This document shows positions 40,628 to 49,015 of a stretch of DNA of 64,000 nt, piece by piece. The notes below the pieces were generated by a model. That model worked only from the letters and a program-made list of their open reading frames with translations. It searched no databases and was not told where the DNA came from. The position numbers and the translations under genes are program-made. Positions within the stretch are counted from its first letter, which is position 1. Each line of letters begins with the position of its first letter. The stretch is from Acinetobacter variabilis (GTDB lineage Bacteria; Pseudomonadota; Gammaproteobacteria; Pseudomonadales; Moraxellaceae). Location of the stretch: contig NZ_KB850113.1 in NCBI RefSeq assembly GCF_000369625.1, positions 1,123,343 to 1,187,342 on the forward strand. The letters run 5' to 3'.

Positions 40628-40649
40628 ATAGAAATATTTCAGGCAAAAA

Positions 40650-40690
40650 AAATAGCTCATTCTTGGGGAAAAATGAGCTAATAAAAACAA
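40650..40690 (+). terminator. Rho-independent terminator of the LysR gene
   Basis: TAGCTCATT (40653-40661) and AATGAGCTA (40672-40680) form a 9-bp perfect stem. The T-rich tail is poor, so it may act partly as a stem-loop only. Confidence 0.6.
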
Positions 40691-40921
40691 TTCACTACAG
40701 CATGAAGTGAACGAAAGGAAACTACTACCGCTAAGCCAAATCTAATACACAGTAATCAGACATCTAATAGAACAATCATGAACTAGGTATAAATAGATTA
40801 AGAGAATTTGGCTGGTTAAACCACTTCTTCATGTAGTGTTTTGTAGGCTTTCGTCACCAATAGCAAGCAAGCTGTAATTTATGTAAGCTACTGTATTTCA
40901 ATGCATAACGTGAAAAATAAT

Positions 40922-41716
40922 TTAAATTTCTGGATACTCGCCTGTACCTTCTGGCCACGGCGATAACAGCTCAAAACCTGTGTCGGTCACGACTACCATG
41001 TGCTCCCATTGAGCTGACCAGGATTTATCCGCAGTCACGACTGTCCAGCCGTCCTTTAACTCTTTAACACGTGCTTTGCCCATATTGACCATAGGTTCAA
41101 TAGTAAAGACCATACCGGGTACCAGTTTGATGCCCTGACCTGGTTGCCCGTAATGCAGAATGTTTGGCTGTTCGTGATAAATTTTACCAATCCCATGACC
41201 ACAATATTCACGCACAATGGTGTAGCCTTCACGCTGTGCAACAGACTGGATTGCATAACCAATATCGCCTAGGGTTGCGCCCGGTTTAACGGCATGAATC
41301 CCGGCAACCATAGCTTCATAAGTGGTTTCGACCAGGCGTTTGGCTTCAGGAGATGGTGTACCAACATAATACATCCGGCTGGTATCGCCAAAATAACCGT
41401 CTTTAATAATTGCAACGTCAATATTAATAATATCGCCGTCTTGCAAGACAGTATTCGGAGATGGAATACCATGACAAACTACTTCATTCGGTGAAATACA
41501 GGTGGTTTTGGTATAACCATAATAGCCAATATTGGCAGGCGTCACTTTTAGCGTATTGACGATAAAATCATGACAGATGTCATCCAGATATTCAGTCGTG
41601 ACACCCGGCTTGACATGCTCTCCGATCATTTCCAAGACCTGTGCAGCCAAACGCCCAGATATACGTAATTTTTCGATATCTTGTTCGGTTTTCAGAGTAA
41701 TCGCTGGAGCTCGCAT
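40922..41716 (-). CDS. map: Methionine aminopeptidase type I
   Basis: 264 residues from ATG 41716, with GAGG about 10 nt upstream. The upstream open part (to 41794) has no such site. Removes N-terminal Met from nascent proteins. Metal ligands are in DIINIDVAIIKDGYFGDTSRM, YCGHGIGKIYHEQPNILHYG, TIEPMVN and TDTGFELLS (Asp/His/Glu ligands). Length agrees with E. coli Map (264). Confidence 0.96.
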   Translation of the reverse strand: MRAPAITLKTEQDIEKLRISGRLAAQVLEMIGEHVKPGVTTEYLDDICHDFIVNTLKVTPANIGYYGYTKTTCISPNEVVCHGIPSPNTVLQDGDIINIDVAIIKDGYFGDTSRMYYVGTPSPEAKRLVETTYEAMVAGIHAVKPGATLGDIGYAIQSVAQREGYTIVREYCGHGIGKIYHEQPNILHYGQPGQGIKLVPGMVFTIEPMVNMGKARVKELKDGWTVVTADKSWSAQWEHMVVVTDTGFELLSPWPEGTGEYPEI

Positions 41717-42068
41717 GGATCTATCCTCAAGGTGAATCGGGAAATTATAGTCCTTTTTCAGCCAAGATGCGCATTTGTTCGGTCTGCATGACAATTCTTA
41801 AAACTTGCTATAGAGAATCTCAATGCTGCTTATTTATACAAACAATAAGCCGAATATAATGAAATGAAGTCTAAATGATTTATTTATTTAAAAATAAATT
41901 ATATTTTTTTCAACTGAATATCAAAGATATATTTCTACCGAGCTTTTAAAGTTCACTTTATCCGATCGTCAAGATCAGTAAAATCAAGGCTTTCGGCATT
42001 AAATTAAACTCCAAAAATCATCATATATACACTAAAATCGCTTTCTTTTATTTATTTGTTCTCCTTCT
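41717..42068. other. map-brnQ intergenic region
   Basis: About 350 bp between divergent genes. It is strongly AT-rich with several TA/TTTT runs, and should contain the divergent promoters of map and brnQ. I see no strong operator-like palindrome or riboswitch signature. Confidence 0.4.
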
Positions 42069-43355
42069 ATGACAAGTCTCCGTACAAGAGATATTGTGGC
42101 CTTAGGTTTTATGACCTTTGCACTGTTCATTGGTGCGGGCAACATTATCTTTCCACCGATTGTGGCTCAACAAGCCGGTGAGCATGTATGGTTAGCTGCC
42201 CTAGGTTTCCTGATTACGGCAGTTGGCCTACCTGTCATCACCATCGTGGCATTGTCACGTGTTGAAGGTTCAATCCAGATCTTAAGTTCTCCTTTAGGTA
42301 AAGCAGCCAGTCTTTTACTGACTGTGGTCTGTTATCTGACGGTTGGACCTTTATTTGCGACACCACGTACTGCAACCGTTTCTTATGAAATCGGCTTTTC
42401 TTCATACTTTGGCAATGCACCTAGCAATCTGCTGATCTATAGTGTGATCTATTTCGCTGTAGTGACTCTGGTTTCCCTTTATCCAAATAAGATTCTGGAT
42501 ACGGTTGGATACTTCCTGTCCCCAGTAAAAATTATCGCATTGATCATTTTAGGCGGTGCTGCAGTGTTGATTCCTGCCGGCAAACCACCTGCTGCAGTGG
42601 GTAACTATGTTACAAGTCCGGTAACTGAAGGCATCGTTAATGGTTATCTGACCATGGATACCTTAGGCGCATTGGTCTTTGGTATTGTGATCGTGCGTGC
42701 GATTACTTCTCGTGGCGTAACGGATCGCAAGCTGATTACCAAATATGCAGTCAATGCAGCGATTATTTCTGGTATCGGTTTGACGCTGGTGTATCTCAGC
42801 CTGTTTAAACTAGGCCTAGGTAGTCACGATGTTGCCCCTAATGCTGCCAATGGTGCGATTATTCTGCATGCCTATGTACAACATGCTTTTGGTGATATGG
42901 GTGCTTATTTCCTTGCCACCATGATCTTTGTTGCCTGCATGGTGACTGCGATTGGTTTGACCTGCGCATGTGCTGAATATTTCTCGTCTATTACCAAACT
43001 GCCTTATAAAGCCTTTGTCTTTGTACTGGTCGGCTTCTCGCTAGTGATTTCAAATCTTGGTTTGACCAAACTGATTGCCGTGTCTGTGCCTGTATTGAGC
43101 GCGATTTATCCGCCTGCGATTGCAGTGATCCTGCTAAGCTTCTGCGGTCATTTCTTTAAAAAGCCTGCTCAAGTTGTTGCACCGGCCACACTGGTTGCAT
43201 TTATTTTCGGTATTTTCGATGGCCTTAAAGTTGCTGGCCTTGAATTACCTGAATTACTACAGAACTTACCGCTTTCTGAACAAAATATGGCATGGTTGAT
43301 TCCATCTCTTATTGTTCTTGTCATTGCCGCTGTGATTGACCGTATCAGGAATTAA
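42069..43355 (+). CDS. brnQ: Branched-chain amino acid transporter BrnQ
   Basis: 428 residues, about 12 transmembrane helices. Na+-coupled Leu/Ile/Val uptake family. The N-terminus DIVALGFMTFALFIGAGNIIFPP is diagnostic, followed by QQAGEHVWLAALGFLITAVGLPVITI. It has a TTCTCCTTCT leader before the ATG and no clear ribosome-binding site. A single-gene unit, divergent from map. Confidence 0.95.
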   Translation: MTSLRTRDIVALGFMTFALFIGAGNIIFPPIVAQQAGEHVWLAALGFLITAVGLPVITIVALSRVEGSIQILSSPLGKAASLLLTVVCYLTVGPLFATPRTATVSYEIGFSSYFGNAPSNLLIYSVIYFAVVTLVSLYPNKILDTVGYFLSPVKIIALIILGGAAVLIPAGKPPAAVGNYVTSPVTEGIVNGYLTMDTLGALVFGIVIVRAITSRGVTDRKLITKYAVNAAIISGIGLTLVYLSLFKLGLGSHDVAPNAANGAIILHAYVQHAFGDMGAYFLATMIFVACMVTAIGLTCACAEYFSSITKLPYKAFVFVLVGFSLVISNLGLTKLIAVSVPVLSAIYPPAIAVILLSFCGHFFKKPAQVVAPATLVAFIFGIFDGLKVAGLELPELLQNLPLSEQNMAWLIPSLIVLVIAAVIDRIRN

Positions 43356-43946
43356 TCTTTCTAAGAGGTCATAAAAATCGTATTTTTACCCAAAATCCGG
43401 TTTTAGCGTGATCAATATCTGTCAGGTTTTACCCAAACCGGCATTTATTGTTTACACCCTCACCTTCTCATCATAACCAAATTGTATTTTAGAAAGCGTT
43501 ATACACTTTTAATCAATTATTTTAATTAGCTTCTTTCTTACTTCTATTTTCATTCTTTAGCAGAAGATCAACCCTACTCTGTATTTTACTGTTTTTTAAA
43601 CATATTGTTTCCTGATTAAACCAACTCACCTTCATCATTCTACATAGACTTACATTCTCTGGATTATCTCTACAAATCTTTGGCGTAGAATTTGCTTTTC
43701 CCAATGGTAGCAATGAATGATTGCTTGAAACTTCAGTCGGACTGCACTCGCTGAAATGTTTAAGATGATGATTCAGATGCAATCATTGATTAGTGCGGTA
43801 ATACGACTAAAGGAGGCCTTTTTAACTGTTAAAGTTCACTTAAATAGTTGCAAAGGTTGAAATTAAGAAGTACAACTGTATATTCAATTCAGACTAAATC
43901 AATAAGATTTACTCTTCAATTATACAAATAAACAGGAGGGATGGAG
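43356..43946. other. 590-bp gap without a convincing gene
   Basis: The left part has two related segments, TTTTTACCCAAAATCCGG (43383-43400) and TTTTACCCAAACCGG (43427-43441). A weak minus-strand frame (43522-43782) starts with TTG and has no known domain, so I do not annotate it. The right end carries the AGGAGGG ribosome-binding site of the 43947 gene. It could contain remnants of a lost gene. Confidence 0.5.
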
Positions 43947-44162
43947 ATGTTATCAGTACATTTCAAAAAGCAAGTCTTCATTGACGCTCTTAAGGCAAAT
44001 ACCAATCTGGTGACTTTCCTAAGCACCACGGTTGCGCTTATGCTGACCTTGATTGTGCATTGTTTAATTCAAGGCAATTTAAAATTTGAGTACGTAGGTT
44101 ATGCCTTGATTGTTTCGGCAGCCTTTTTCTTATGGGCTGTGATTGACCAGAAATACCGATAA
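43947..44162 (+). CDS. Small membrane protein of unknown function
   Basis: 71 residues. Start ATG 43947 has AGGAGGG 6 nt upstream; an earlier ATG at 43941 directly abuts that site and is unlikely. Two hydrophobic helices: NLVTFLSTTVALMLTLIVHCLI and YVGYALIVSAAFFLWAVI. No family recognised. A stem-loop follows downstream (44187-44213). Confidence 0.7.
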   Translation: MLSVHFKKQVFIDALKANTNLVTFLSTTVALMLTLIVHCLIQGNLKFEYVGYALIVSAAFFLWAVIDQKYR

Positions 44163-44185
44163 TTTATTAATAAATTTATACCCCA

Positions 44186-44214
44186 GTGGATGATCTGGCC
44201 AGTCATCCATCTGG
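44186..44214 (+). repeat. Stem-loop downstream of the small membrane protein gene
   Basis: CCAGTGGATGA pairs with TCATCCATCTGG (one bulge) around TCTGGCCAG. No T-run follows, so it is not a standard terminator. It could protect the mRNA 3' end. Confidence 0.5.
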
Positions 44215-44269
44215 CAGAAAAGAAATAAATTAAGCTTAAAGCTCGAAAAATAAAATCAACCATTAAAAA

Positions 44270-44728
44270 TTAGAATAATCCGATCGCCGCCCCATAAAGA
44301 AGCACGCCCGTCCCTCCCAATTCTGCAATAATCAAACTGACCATTGCCAAAGTCATAAGCACGCCCGGCAACTGAAATTTACCCAGTTGATGCGGTCGCT
44401 TAAACTGATTCGTCGTATCTTTCAAAAACCCATGCAAGATATACGCACTAATCGAGAAACTGAAAAAGAGAACATTGATCAATATACAGATCAAATTAAT
44501 CTGCGAAGATAATGCTGAATAATAAGCCAATACTGCCAGAATCAATGTCGCAGGGGCATAAAGCAGACTGCTGCGATGAGCAATATCCACATAATAATGC
44601 GCCCGTGAATTGACAGACTGACGGATTTGCCAATATTTCCATACCCCGGTTAACATCCCCATCCATAAGAATATTCCACTAAAAATAATCGCGATCTTTA
44701 CTGCCAGATCAAGTTCGATTCCCTGCAT
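44270..44728 (-). CDS. Polytopic membrane protein of unknown function
   Basis: 152 residues, four hydrophobic segments: VKIAIIFSGIFLWMGMLTGVW, LLYAPATLILAVLAYYSAL, LICILINVLFFSFSISAYIL and GVLMTLAMVSLIIAELGGTGVLLYG. The loop SRAHYYVDIAHRSSLLYAP is positively charged. No family recognised; similar small membrane proteins occur in Acinetobacter. It stands alone and is convergent with the 43947 gene. Confidence 0.75.
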   Translation of the reverse strand: MQGIELDLAVKIAIIFSGIFLWMGMLTGVWKYWQIRQSVNSRAHYYVDIAHRSSLLYAPATLILAVLAYYSALSSQINLICILINVLFFSFSISAYILHGFLKDTTNQFKRPHQLGKFQLPGVLMTLAMVSLIIAELGGTGVLLYGAAIGLF

Positions 44729-44844
44729 ATTTTCATTCCGTTTTTATCATCGTAATGACTTTTTAGTCATTGTTTTAATAAGTTTCTTTGAAGAAGTCAG
44801 GTAAATTTAAGTATTCATTCTGATTCAAAAATATAGTGTAGCCC

Positions 44845-45711
44845 ATGTCTGAATTCGAAACATTGACTCTAAAGTGCCAGGATGGCTATCAATTAAGTGC
44901 ACGTTTTTATCCAGCTACTGATGCTGAATGCAAGAAATCTCCTATATTAATCTGCCCTGCGACTGGCATTACCAAACAGTTTTATCATAGTTTTAGCTGT
45001 TGGCTGCAAGCTCAGAGTTATGCAGTGCTGGTATTTGATTTTCGGGGTATTGGCGAATCCTTAAAAGGTCCGGTTAAGCATTCTAAAGCCAGTATTGTGC
45101 AATGGGGACAACTGGACATTCCGGCTGCAATTGATGCGCTATTAGCTAAGACTCAGACAGAAAAGGTCATCTTACTTGGGCATAGTGCTGGTGGACAGCT
45201 GCTGGGTATTGTCCCAAACTATGCCAAAGTGGAAAAAGTCGTGGCAATTGCTGGATCGACGGGTCATGTTAAAGGTTTAAAGGGTCGTACCAAATTACTA
45301 GCACCAGTGATGTTCAATATCATTTTCCCATTGGCACGTATCACCAAAGGCTATGGTCCAACTCAAGCGATTGGTATGGGTGAAAACCTGCCAAAAGATG
45401 TGGCGCGTGAATGGGCAGAATTTTGTAGTAAACCAGGTTATATAATTAATGCGATTGGTAAAAAGATCGCACCAGCACATGACTATCATGCCCAGATCAC
45501 CTGCCCGATCACATCAATCTGGGCTTCGGATGATGAAATCGCCACTCAAGCGAATGTCAAAGACTTGCTGCGCTTATATCCAAAAGCAGCCACAGAAATG
45601 ATTGAGCTAAAACCCCAAGAATATGGTCATAAAGGGATTGGCCACATGCTGATGTTCAAGAAGTCACATCAAAACTTATGGCCAGTCATTGAGCAGCAGT
45701 TATCTGCCTAA
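44845..45711 (+). CDS. Alpha/beta hydrolase
   Basis: 288 residues. LVFDFRGIGESLKG is the oxyanion-hole strand and LLGHSAGGQLLG the nucleophile elbow (Ser near residue 115). The acid is in ITSIWASDDEIAT and the histidine in EYGHKGIGHMLMF. The family is generic, and the substrate unknown. A single-gene unit followed by a terminator. Confidence 0.88.
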   Translation: MSEFETLTLKCQDGYQLSARFYPATDAECKKSPILICPATGITKQFYHSFSCWLQAQSYAVLVFDFRGIGESLKGPVKHSKASIVQWGQLDIPAAIDALLAKTQTEKVILLGHSAGGQLLGIVPNYAKVEKVVAIAGSTGHVKGLKGRTKLLAPVMFNIIFPLARITKGYGPTQAIGMGENLPKDVAREWAEFCSKPGYIINAIGKKIAPAHDYHAQITCPITSIWASDDEIATQANVKDLLRLYPKAATEMIELKPQEYGHKGIGHMLMFKKSHQNLWPVIEQQLSA

Positions 45712-45807
45712 AGATGATTTAAATGGCTATTGATAGGTTAATGTGCTTTAATACGCTCAGTATGAGATGAGCCTCTTACAGTATGTGCCTCAGATGTGCA
45801 TACGACT

Positions 45808-45832
45808 AGCCCCTAACCATGGGGCTTTTTAA
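45808..45832 (+). terminator. Rho-independent terminator
   Basis: AGCCCC (45808-45813), loop TAACCAT, GGGGCT (45821-45826), then TTTT. Downstream of the hydrolase gene at 44845. Confidence 0.8.
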
Positions 45833-45863
45833 TGTCTATATGATTTTGAAGTCGTATTAAAAT

Positions 45864-47087
45864 TTAACCGAAAAATGCAATGATGCTCTGAATCACCACA
45901 GCATTCACAATATCAATAAAAAATGCACCACATAGCGGTACGATCAAAAATGCTTTATGTGATGGACCATAGCTATTGGTGACCGCCTGAATATTTGCAA
46001 TCGCAGTTGGAGTTGCTCCCATACCAAAACCACAATGCCCCGCCACCAATACGGCTGCATCGTAATTTTTTCCCATGATTCTAAAGGTCACAATTGCGGT
46101 AAATAAAATCAGTACCGCTGTCTGCGCAAACAAAATGGTAATGAGCGGGCCTGCCAAATCGGCCAGCAACCAGAGTTGCAGCGACAGTAAAGCCATTGAT
46201 AAATACAGAGACAATGACGCATTTCCGAATACATCAATAGCACGGTCGAAAATATCGACTTTTAGCACATGCTCCAGGAAGTTACGTACAATCACTCCTG
46301 TCCCTAAGGCCCAGACAAAGGTCGGCAGTTCAAACCATCTTCCCTGACTAATCTCTGTCATTTCATTCGCAACAAAAATACATAGTGCAAACATCCCCAA
46401 AGTTGACACTGCATTACTGGCTGTAATCAACCGGGTTTTCTTTGGATATTCGAAGGGTGCGGTGTTGATGCTAGTATCGAGTTGTTGTTCATTGGTCTCT
46501 TGCGCTACTGTCTCTGCCAATTGATTGCGTTTAATCAAGAATTTGGCAACCGGGCCACCTACAAGCCCACCAATAATCAAACCAAAAGTAGCACTGGCCA
46601 TACCGAGGACAATTGCTCCTTGAATCCCATGTTGAGTTTCAAGTACTTCACCCCAAGCACCGGCAGTACCATGTCCACCCGTTAAGGTAACAGAACCAAC
46701 AATCAAGCCAATCAATGGATCAAGCCCAAGTGCTGTGGCTAAACTCATGCCAACCGCATTTTGCACGACTACAAATAGAATGACGCAGACTAGAAAGATC
46801 AGCAGTGATTTTCCGCCTTCTTTGAGCTTGGTAAAGTCTGCACCTAAACCAACAGAGGTAAAGAACATCAGCATCAGAATAGTTTGGATTTCTGAGTCAA
46901 ATGTGGCACTGATATTAAAAAATTTATAGAGAATAAAAGCCGCAATCGCTGCGACTAAACCGCCGATTACGGGTTCAGGTAAATTATAGTTTCTAAAGAA
47001 GCCAATTTTACTAACCAGATACCGCCCAATAAAAAGAAAAAATACCGCAATTACCAAAGTGCCAAAGGCATCGATCTCATAATTCAT
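45864..47087 (-). CDS. gltS: Sodium/glutamate symporter GltS
   Basis: 407 residues, about 10-12 transmembrane helices. LPEPVIGGLVAAIAAFIL, SVGLGADFTKLKEGGKSLLIF, GSVTLTGGHGTAGAWGEVLE and CGFGMGATPTAIANIQAVT are the ESS-family conserved segments, including the paired re-entrant loops with GGHGT and GMGATPT. Na+-driven glutamate uptake. It is preceded by a 124-bp gap and a small doubtful gene. Confidence 0.95.
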   Translation of the reverse strand: MNYEIDAFGTLVIAVFFLFIGRYLVSKIGFFRNYNLPEPVIGGLVAAIAAFILYKFFNISATFDSEIQTILMLMFFTSVGLGADFTKLKEGGKSLLIFLVCVILFVVVQNAVGMSLATALGLDPLIGLIVGSVTLTGGHGTAGAWGEVLETQHGIQGAIVLGMASATFGLIIGGLVGGPVAKFLIKRNQLAETVAQETNEQQLDTSINTAPFEYPKKTRLITASNAVSTLGMFALCIFVANEMTEISQGRWFELPTFVWALGTGVIVRNFLEHVLKVDIFDRAIDVFGNASLSLYLSMALLSLQLWLLADLAGPLITILFAQTAVLILFTAIVTFRIMGKNYDAAVLVAGHCGFGMGATPTAIANIQAVTNSYGPSHKAFLIVPLCGAFFIDIVNAVVIQSIIAFFG

Positions 47088-47211
47088 AACATTCCCTATT
47101 GGCTTTATTTTTATACAGTTTTAGGAAAATAGTATGAAAAATCAATTTTAGAAATGTTATGCAAGTTATTGTTTCTAGTAATTGTTTAATTTATAGCTCG
47201 AACAGGTGCAA

Positions 47212-47433
47212 TTAATACAATGGAATATCATAGACCCAGTTTTTGGTTTGTTGGTCAGTGGTGGTTTCACACACATAGTAATCATGATCCCATGCTCCTT
47301 GATGGAAAATTTCTTTTTTGGTGTATGTCACCTGTTTACCATTTTCGACACAGACAAAGCTGTCACCTTGGTCTTTGACTTGAGTTCCGTTCAGGAAACC
47401 GCCAATACAGAGGAAGCGGGATTGTGTTTTCAC
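47212..47433 (-). CDS. Small hypothetical protein
   Basis: 73 residues from a GTG; a stop codon lies two codons upstream, and no clear ribosome-binding site is seen. It has FLCIGGFLNGTQVKDQGDSF, then KQVTYTKKEIFHQGAWDHDYYVCETTTDQQTKNWVYD, a soluble-looking sequence with two cysteines (FVCVEN, YYVCET). It could be the 3' part of a formerly longer secreted-protein gene whose 5' end is lost. No family recognised. Confidence 0.4.
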   Translation of the reverse strand: MKTQSRFLCIGGFLNGTQVKDQGDSFVCVENGKQVTYTKKEIFHQGAWDHDYYVCETTTDQQTKNWVYDIPLY

Positions 47434-47481
47434 TACTCAATTACCAAATATATTTTAGATAAAAATATCATCGTTTAGATA

Positions 47482-47516
47482 TTATTCGTCATCATGAACG
47501 ATAAGATGACGAATAA
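47482..47516. repeat. 12-bp perfect inverted repeat
   Basis: TTATTCGTCATC (47482-47493) and GATGACGAATAA (47505-47516) with an 11-nt loop. It lies 32 bp past the stop of the gene at 47548 with no T-run on either strand. It may be a transcript stabiliser or the trace of an inserted element. Confidence 0.55.
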
Positions 47517-47547
47517 CAAAATTTAAACTTTTTAAAATAAAATTAAT

Positions 47548-48939
47548 TTATATACAATGCCATACCCTTTGCTCTGTATCGAAATTAATTATTTTTTTCT
47601 CTTTTAATTTTTGCAATTCATTACTAGTTTGGTCTGGATTCAATCCAAACAGATGACGTGCATGCAACCGTGTAAAACCATCAGGTACTATATCCTTAAA
47701 TTTCCGTATAAGTATCTCAGGTTCCATATCATATACATGATATAAACATGCAATAAACTTATTATTTTCCTCTTTAAACTCAGGTTTTCTTAGGCCTAAT
47801 TCAGACATTTTTACTGTAGCAGTGTTTAAACCTTCCCCTAATTCCTTATTCGGTGCTTGTTTAGACTTAGATAACAATCTCACAATTTTAGGGTTTCTAG
47901 AAAACCTATTATCTAAAATGTTATCAACTTTAATCATACCTGGTAATTTACCAGGACTTTCGAATGAAATTTGATTATCAAAAATTTTGACATGAACAGA
48001 ATCCTGGATCGAATAATCTCTATGAATTAAACAATTGACAAGAATTTCCCAAATAGCTTCATCTGGATATTTAGGAGTTTTTCTACCTTCTAATCCCCAT
48101 AAATATATTTTATCTAAAACACTTTTAATAAATTCAAAACTTTGTTGTAAAATTTCTAATATATTACCTTCAAATAATTTACTATCTTCATTTTGCATGA
48201 TATCTCTTAACTCATCACCATCTATAGACTCATATCTAGTAACCCTTAGAGCAGCCTGTGGTAATATTGATGAACAGGACTGGGAAAATAATAAAATTGA
48301 AGCAACTATTGGAAACCAATCTCTTTCACTAATTAGACGCTCTTTTATGAGAAAATTTAAATTATCTTTGTTTGTGAGTTTTAAATCATTTATATAATTT
48401 GAAAGAACATCACTATCCACAACCTCTTCAGGATTTACTGAATTTAAAACTTGATCCTCAAAAGAATGAACCCCTTTTTCGAAATATAAAGCCTGTAGAG
48501 CTTTATTCTTTACCTTTATATTACCTGCATTTTTTCTAGTAAAAACTTCATTAGCTGCTGTTTGATGAACTTGATGATCTGTGTGTACTTTTATATACAA
48601 CACATAATTACCATATGAGCCTTCAACGCTCAAATACCAGTAATCGAAATCAACAACAGGGTCCAACCGACTAAGAGCATGAATAATATCATTATAGTGT
48701 TCTATAGATTCATAACCACTCCATCTCTTATAGTGATCATCAGGATTAGTTTTTTTGTCTTCTATACCAATTGCAACCTCACCACCTTCACTATTTGCAA
48801 AAGCAACTACGATTTCTTCAATTACGTTTATCTTTGCTCTTTTACTTTTTAAATCGAAAAAATCATCTTCTTGTCTTTCACATACCTCAATTGCTTGTTC
48901 TCTACTAATAAGATTAATAGCTTTCTTTTTATCAAACAT
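47548..48939 (-). CDS. AlbA_2 / GHKL-ATPase-like protein, putative regulator
   Basis: 463 residues. N-terminal AlbA_2 (Schlafen-like) domain: FDLKSKRAKINVIEEIVVAFANSEGGEVAIGIEDK, about residues 27-65, extending to about 150. C-terminal GHKL-type ATPase-like segment (about 320-430): AIWEILVNCLIHRDYS, ISFESPGKLPG, RNPKIVRLL and GEGLNTATVKM. A short winged-helix tail follows (HLFGLNPDQTSNELQKLKEK). Such proteins are annotated as putative transcriptional regulators or RecG-like ATPases, and some are in defence loci. The gene is visibly more AT-rich than acnB and gltS, suggesting acquisition. AGGGGG precedes the ATG. Role unknown. Confidence 0.8.
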   Translation of the reverse strand: MFDKKKAINLISREQAIEVCERQEDDFFDLKSKRAKINVIEEIVVAFANSEGGEVAIGIEDKKTNPDDHYKRWSGYESIEHYNDIIHALSRLDPVVDFDYWYLSVEGSYGNYVLYIKVHTDHQVHQTAANEVFTRKNAGNIKVKNKALQALYFEKGVHSFEDQVLNSVNPEEVVDSDVLSNYINDLKLTNKDNLNFLIKERLISERDWFPIVASILLFSQSCSSILPQAALRVTRYESIDGDELRDIMQNEDSKLFEGNILEILQQSFEFIKSVLDKIYLWGLEGRKTPKYPDEAIWEILVNCLIHRDYSIQDSVHVKIFDNQISFESPGKLPGMIKVDNILDNRFSRNPKIVRLLSKSKQAPNKELGEGLNTATVKMSELGLRKPEFKEENNKFIACLYHVYDMEPEILIRKFKDIVPDGFTRLHARHLFGLNPDQTSNELQKLKEKKIINFDTEQRVWHCI

Positions 48940-48962
48940 ATATCCCCCTAATTCAACTACAA

Positions 48963-48994
48963 AAAATAAGGGCTGATAGATCAGCCCTTATTTT
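48963..48994. terminator. Bidirectional terminator beside acnB
   Basis: AAAATAAGGGCTGA, loop TAGA, TCAGCCCTTATTTT. It ends acnB on the minus strand, 22 bp past its stop, and could work on the opposite strand. Confidence 0.9.
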
Positions 48995-49015
48995 AAACTA
49001 CTTTCTAATCAACTA

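Noticed and set aside
40681..40921. Possible small gene or ncRNA between the LysR gene and map
   Set aside because: No open frame with a ribosome-binding site, and no strong promoter-terminator pair, is visible in this spacer.
43522..43782. Minus-strand open frame of 86 codons between brnQ and the small membrane protein gene
   Set aside because: It starts with TTG, has no ribosome-binding site, no domain I know and Asn/Ser/Lys-rich composition typical of translated AT-rich spacer. It could be a remnant, but there is not enough to call a gene.
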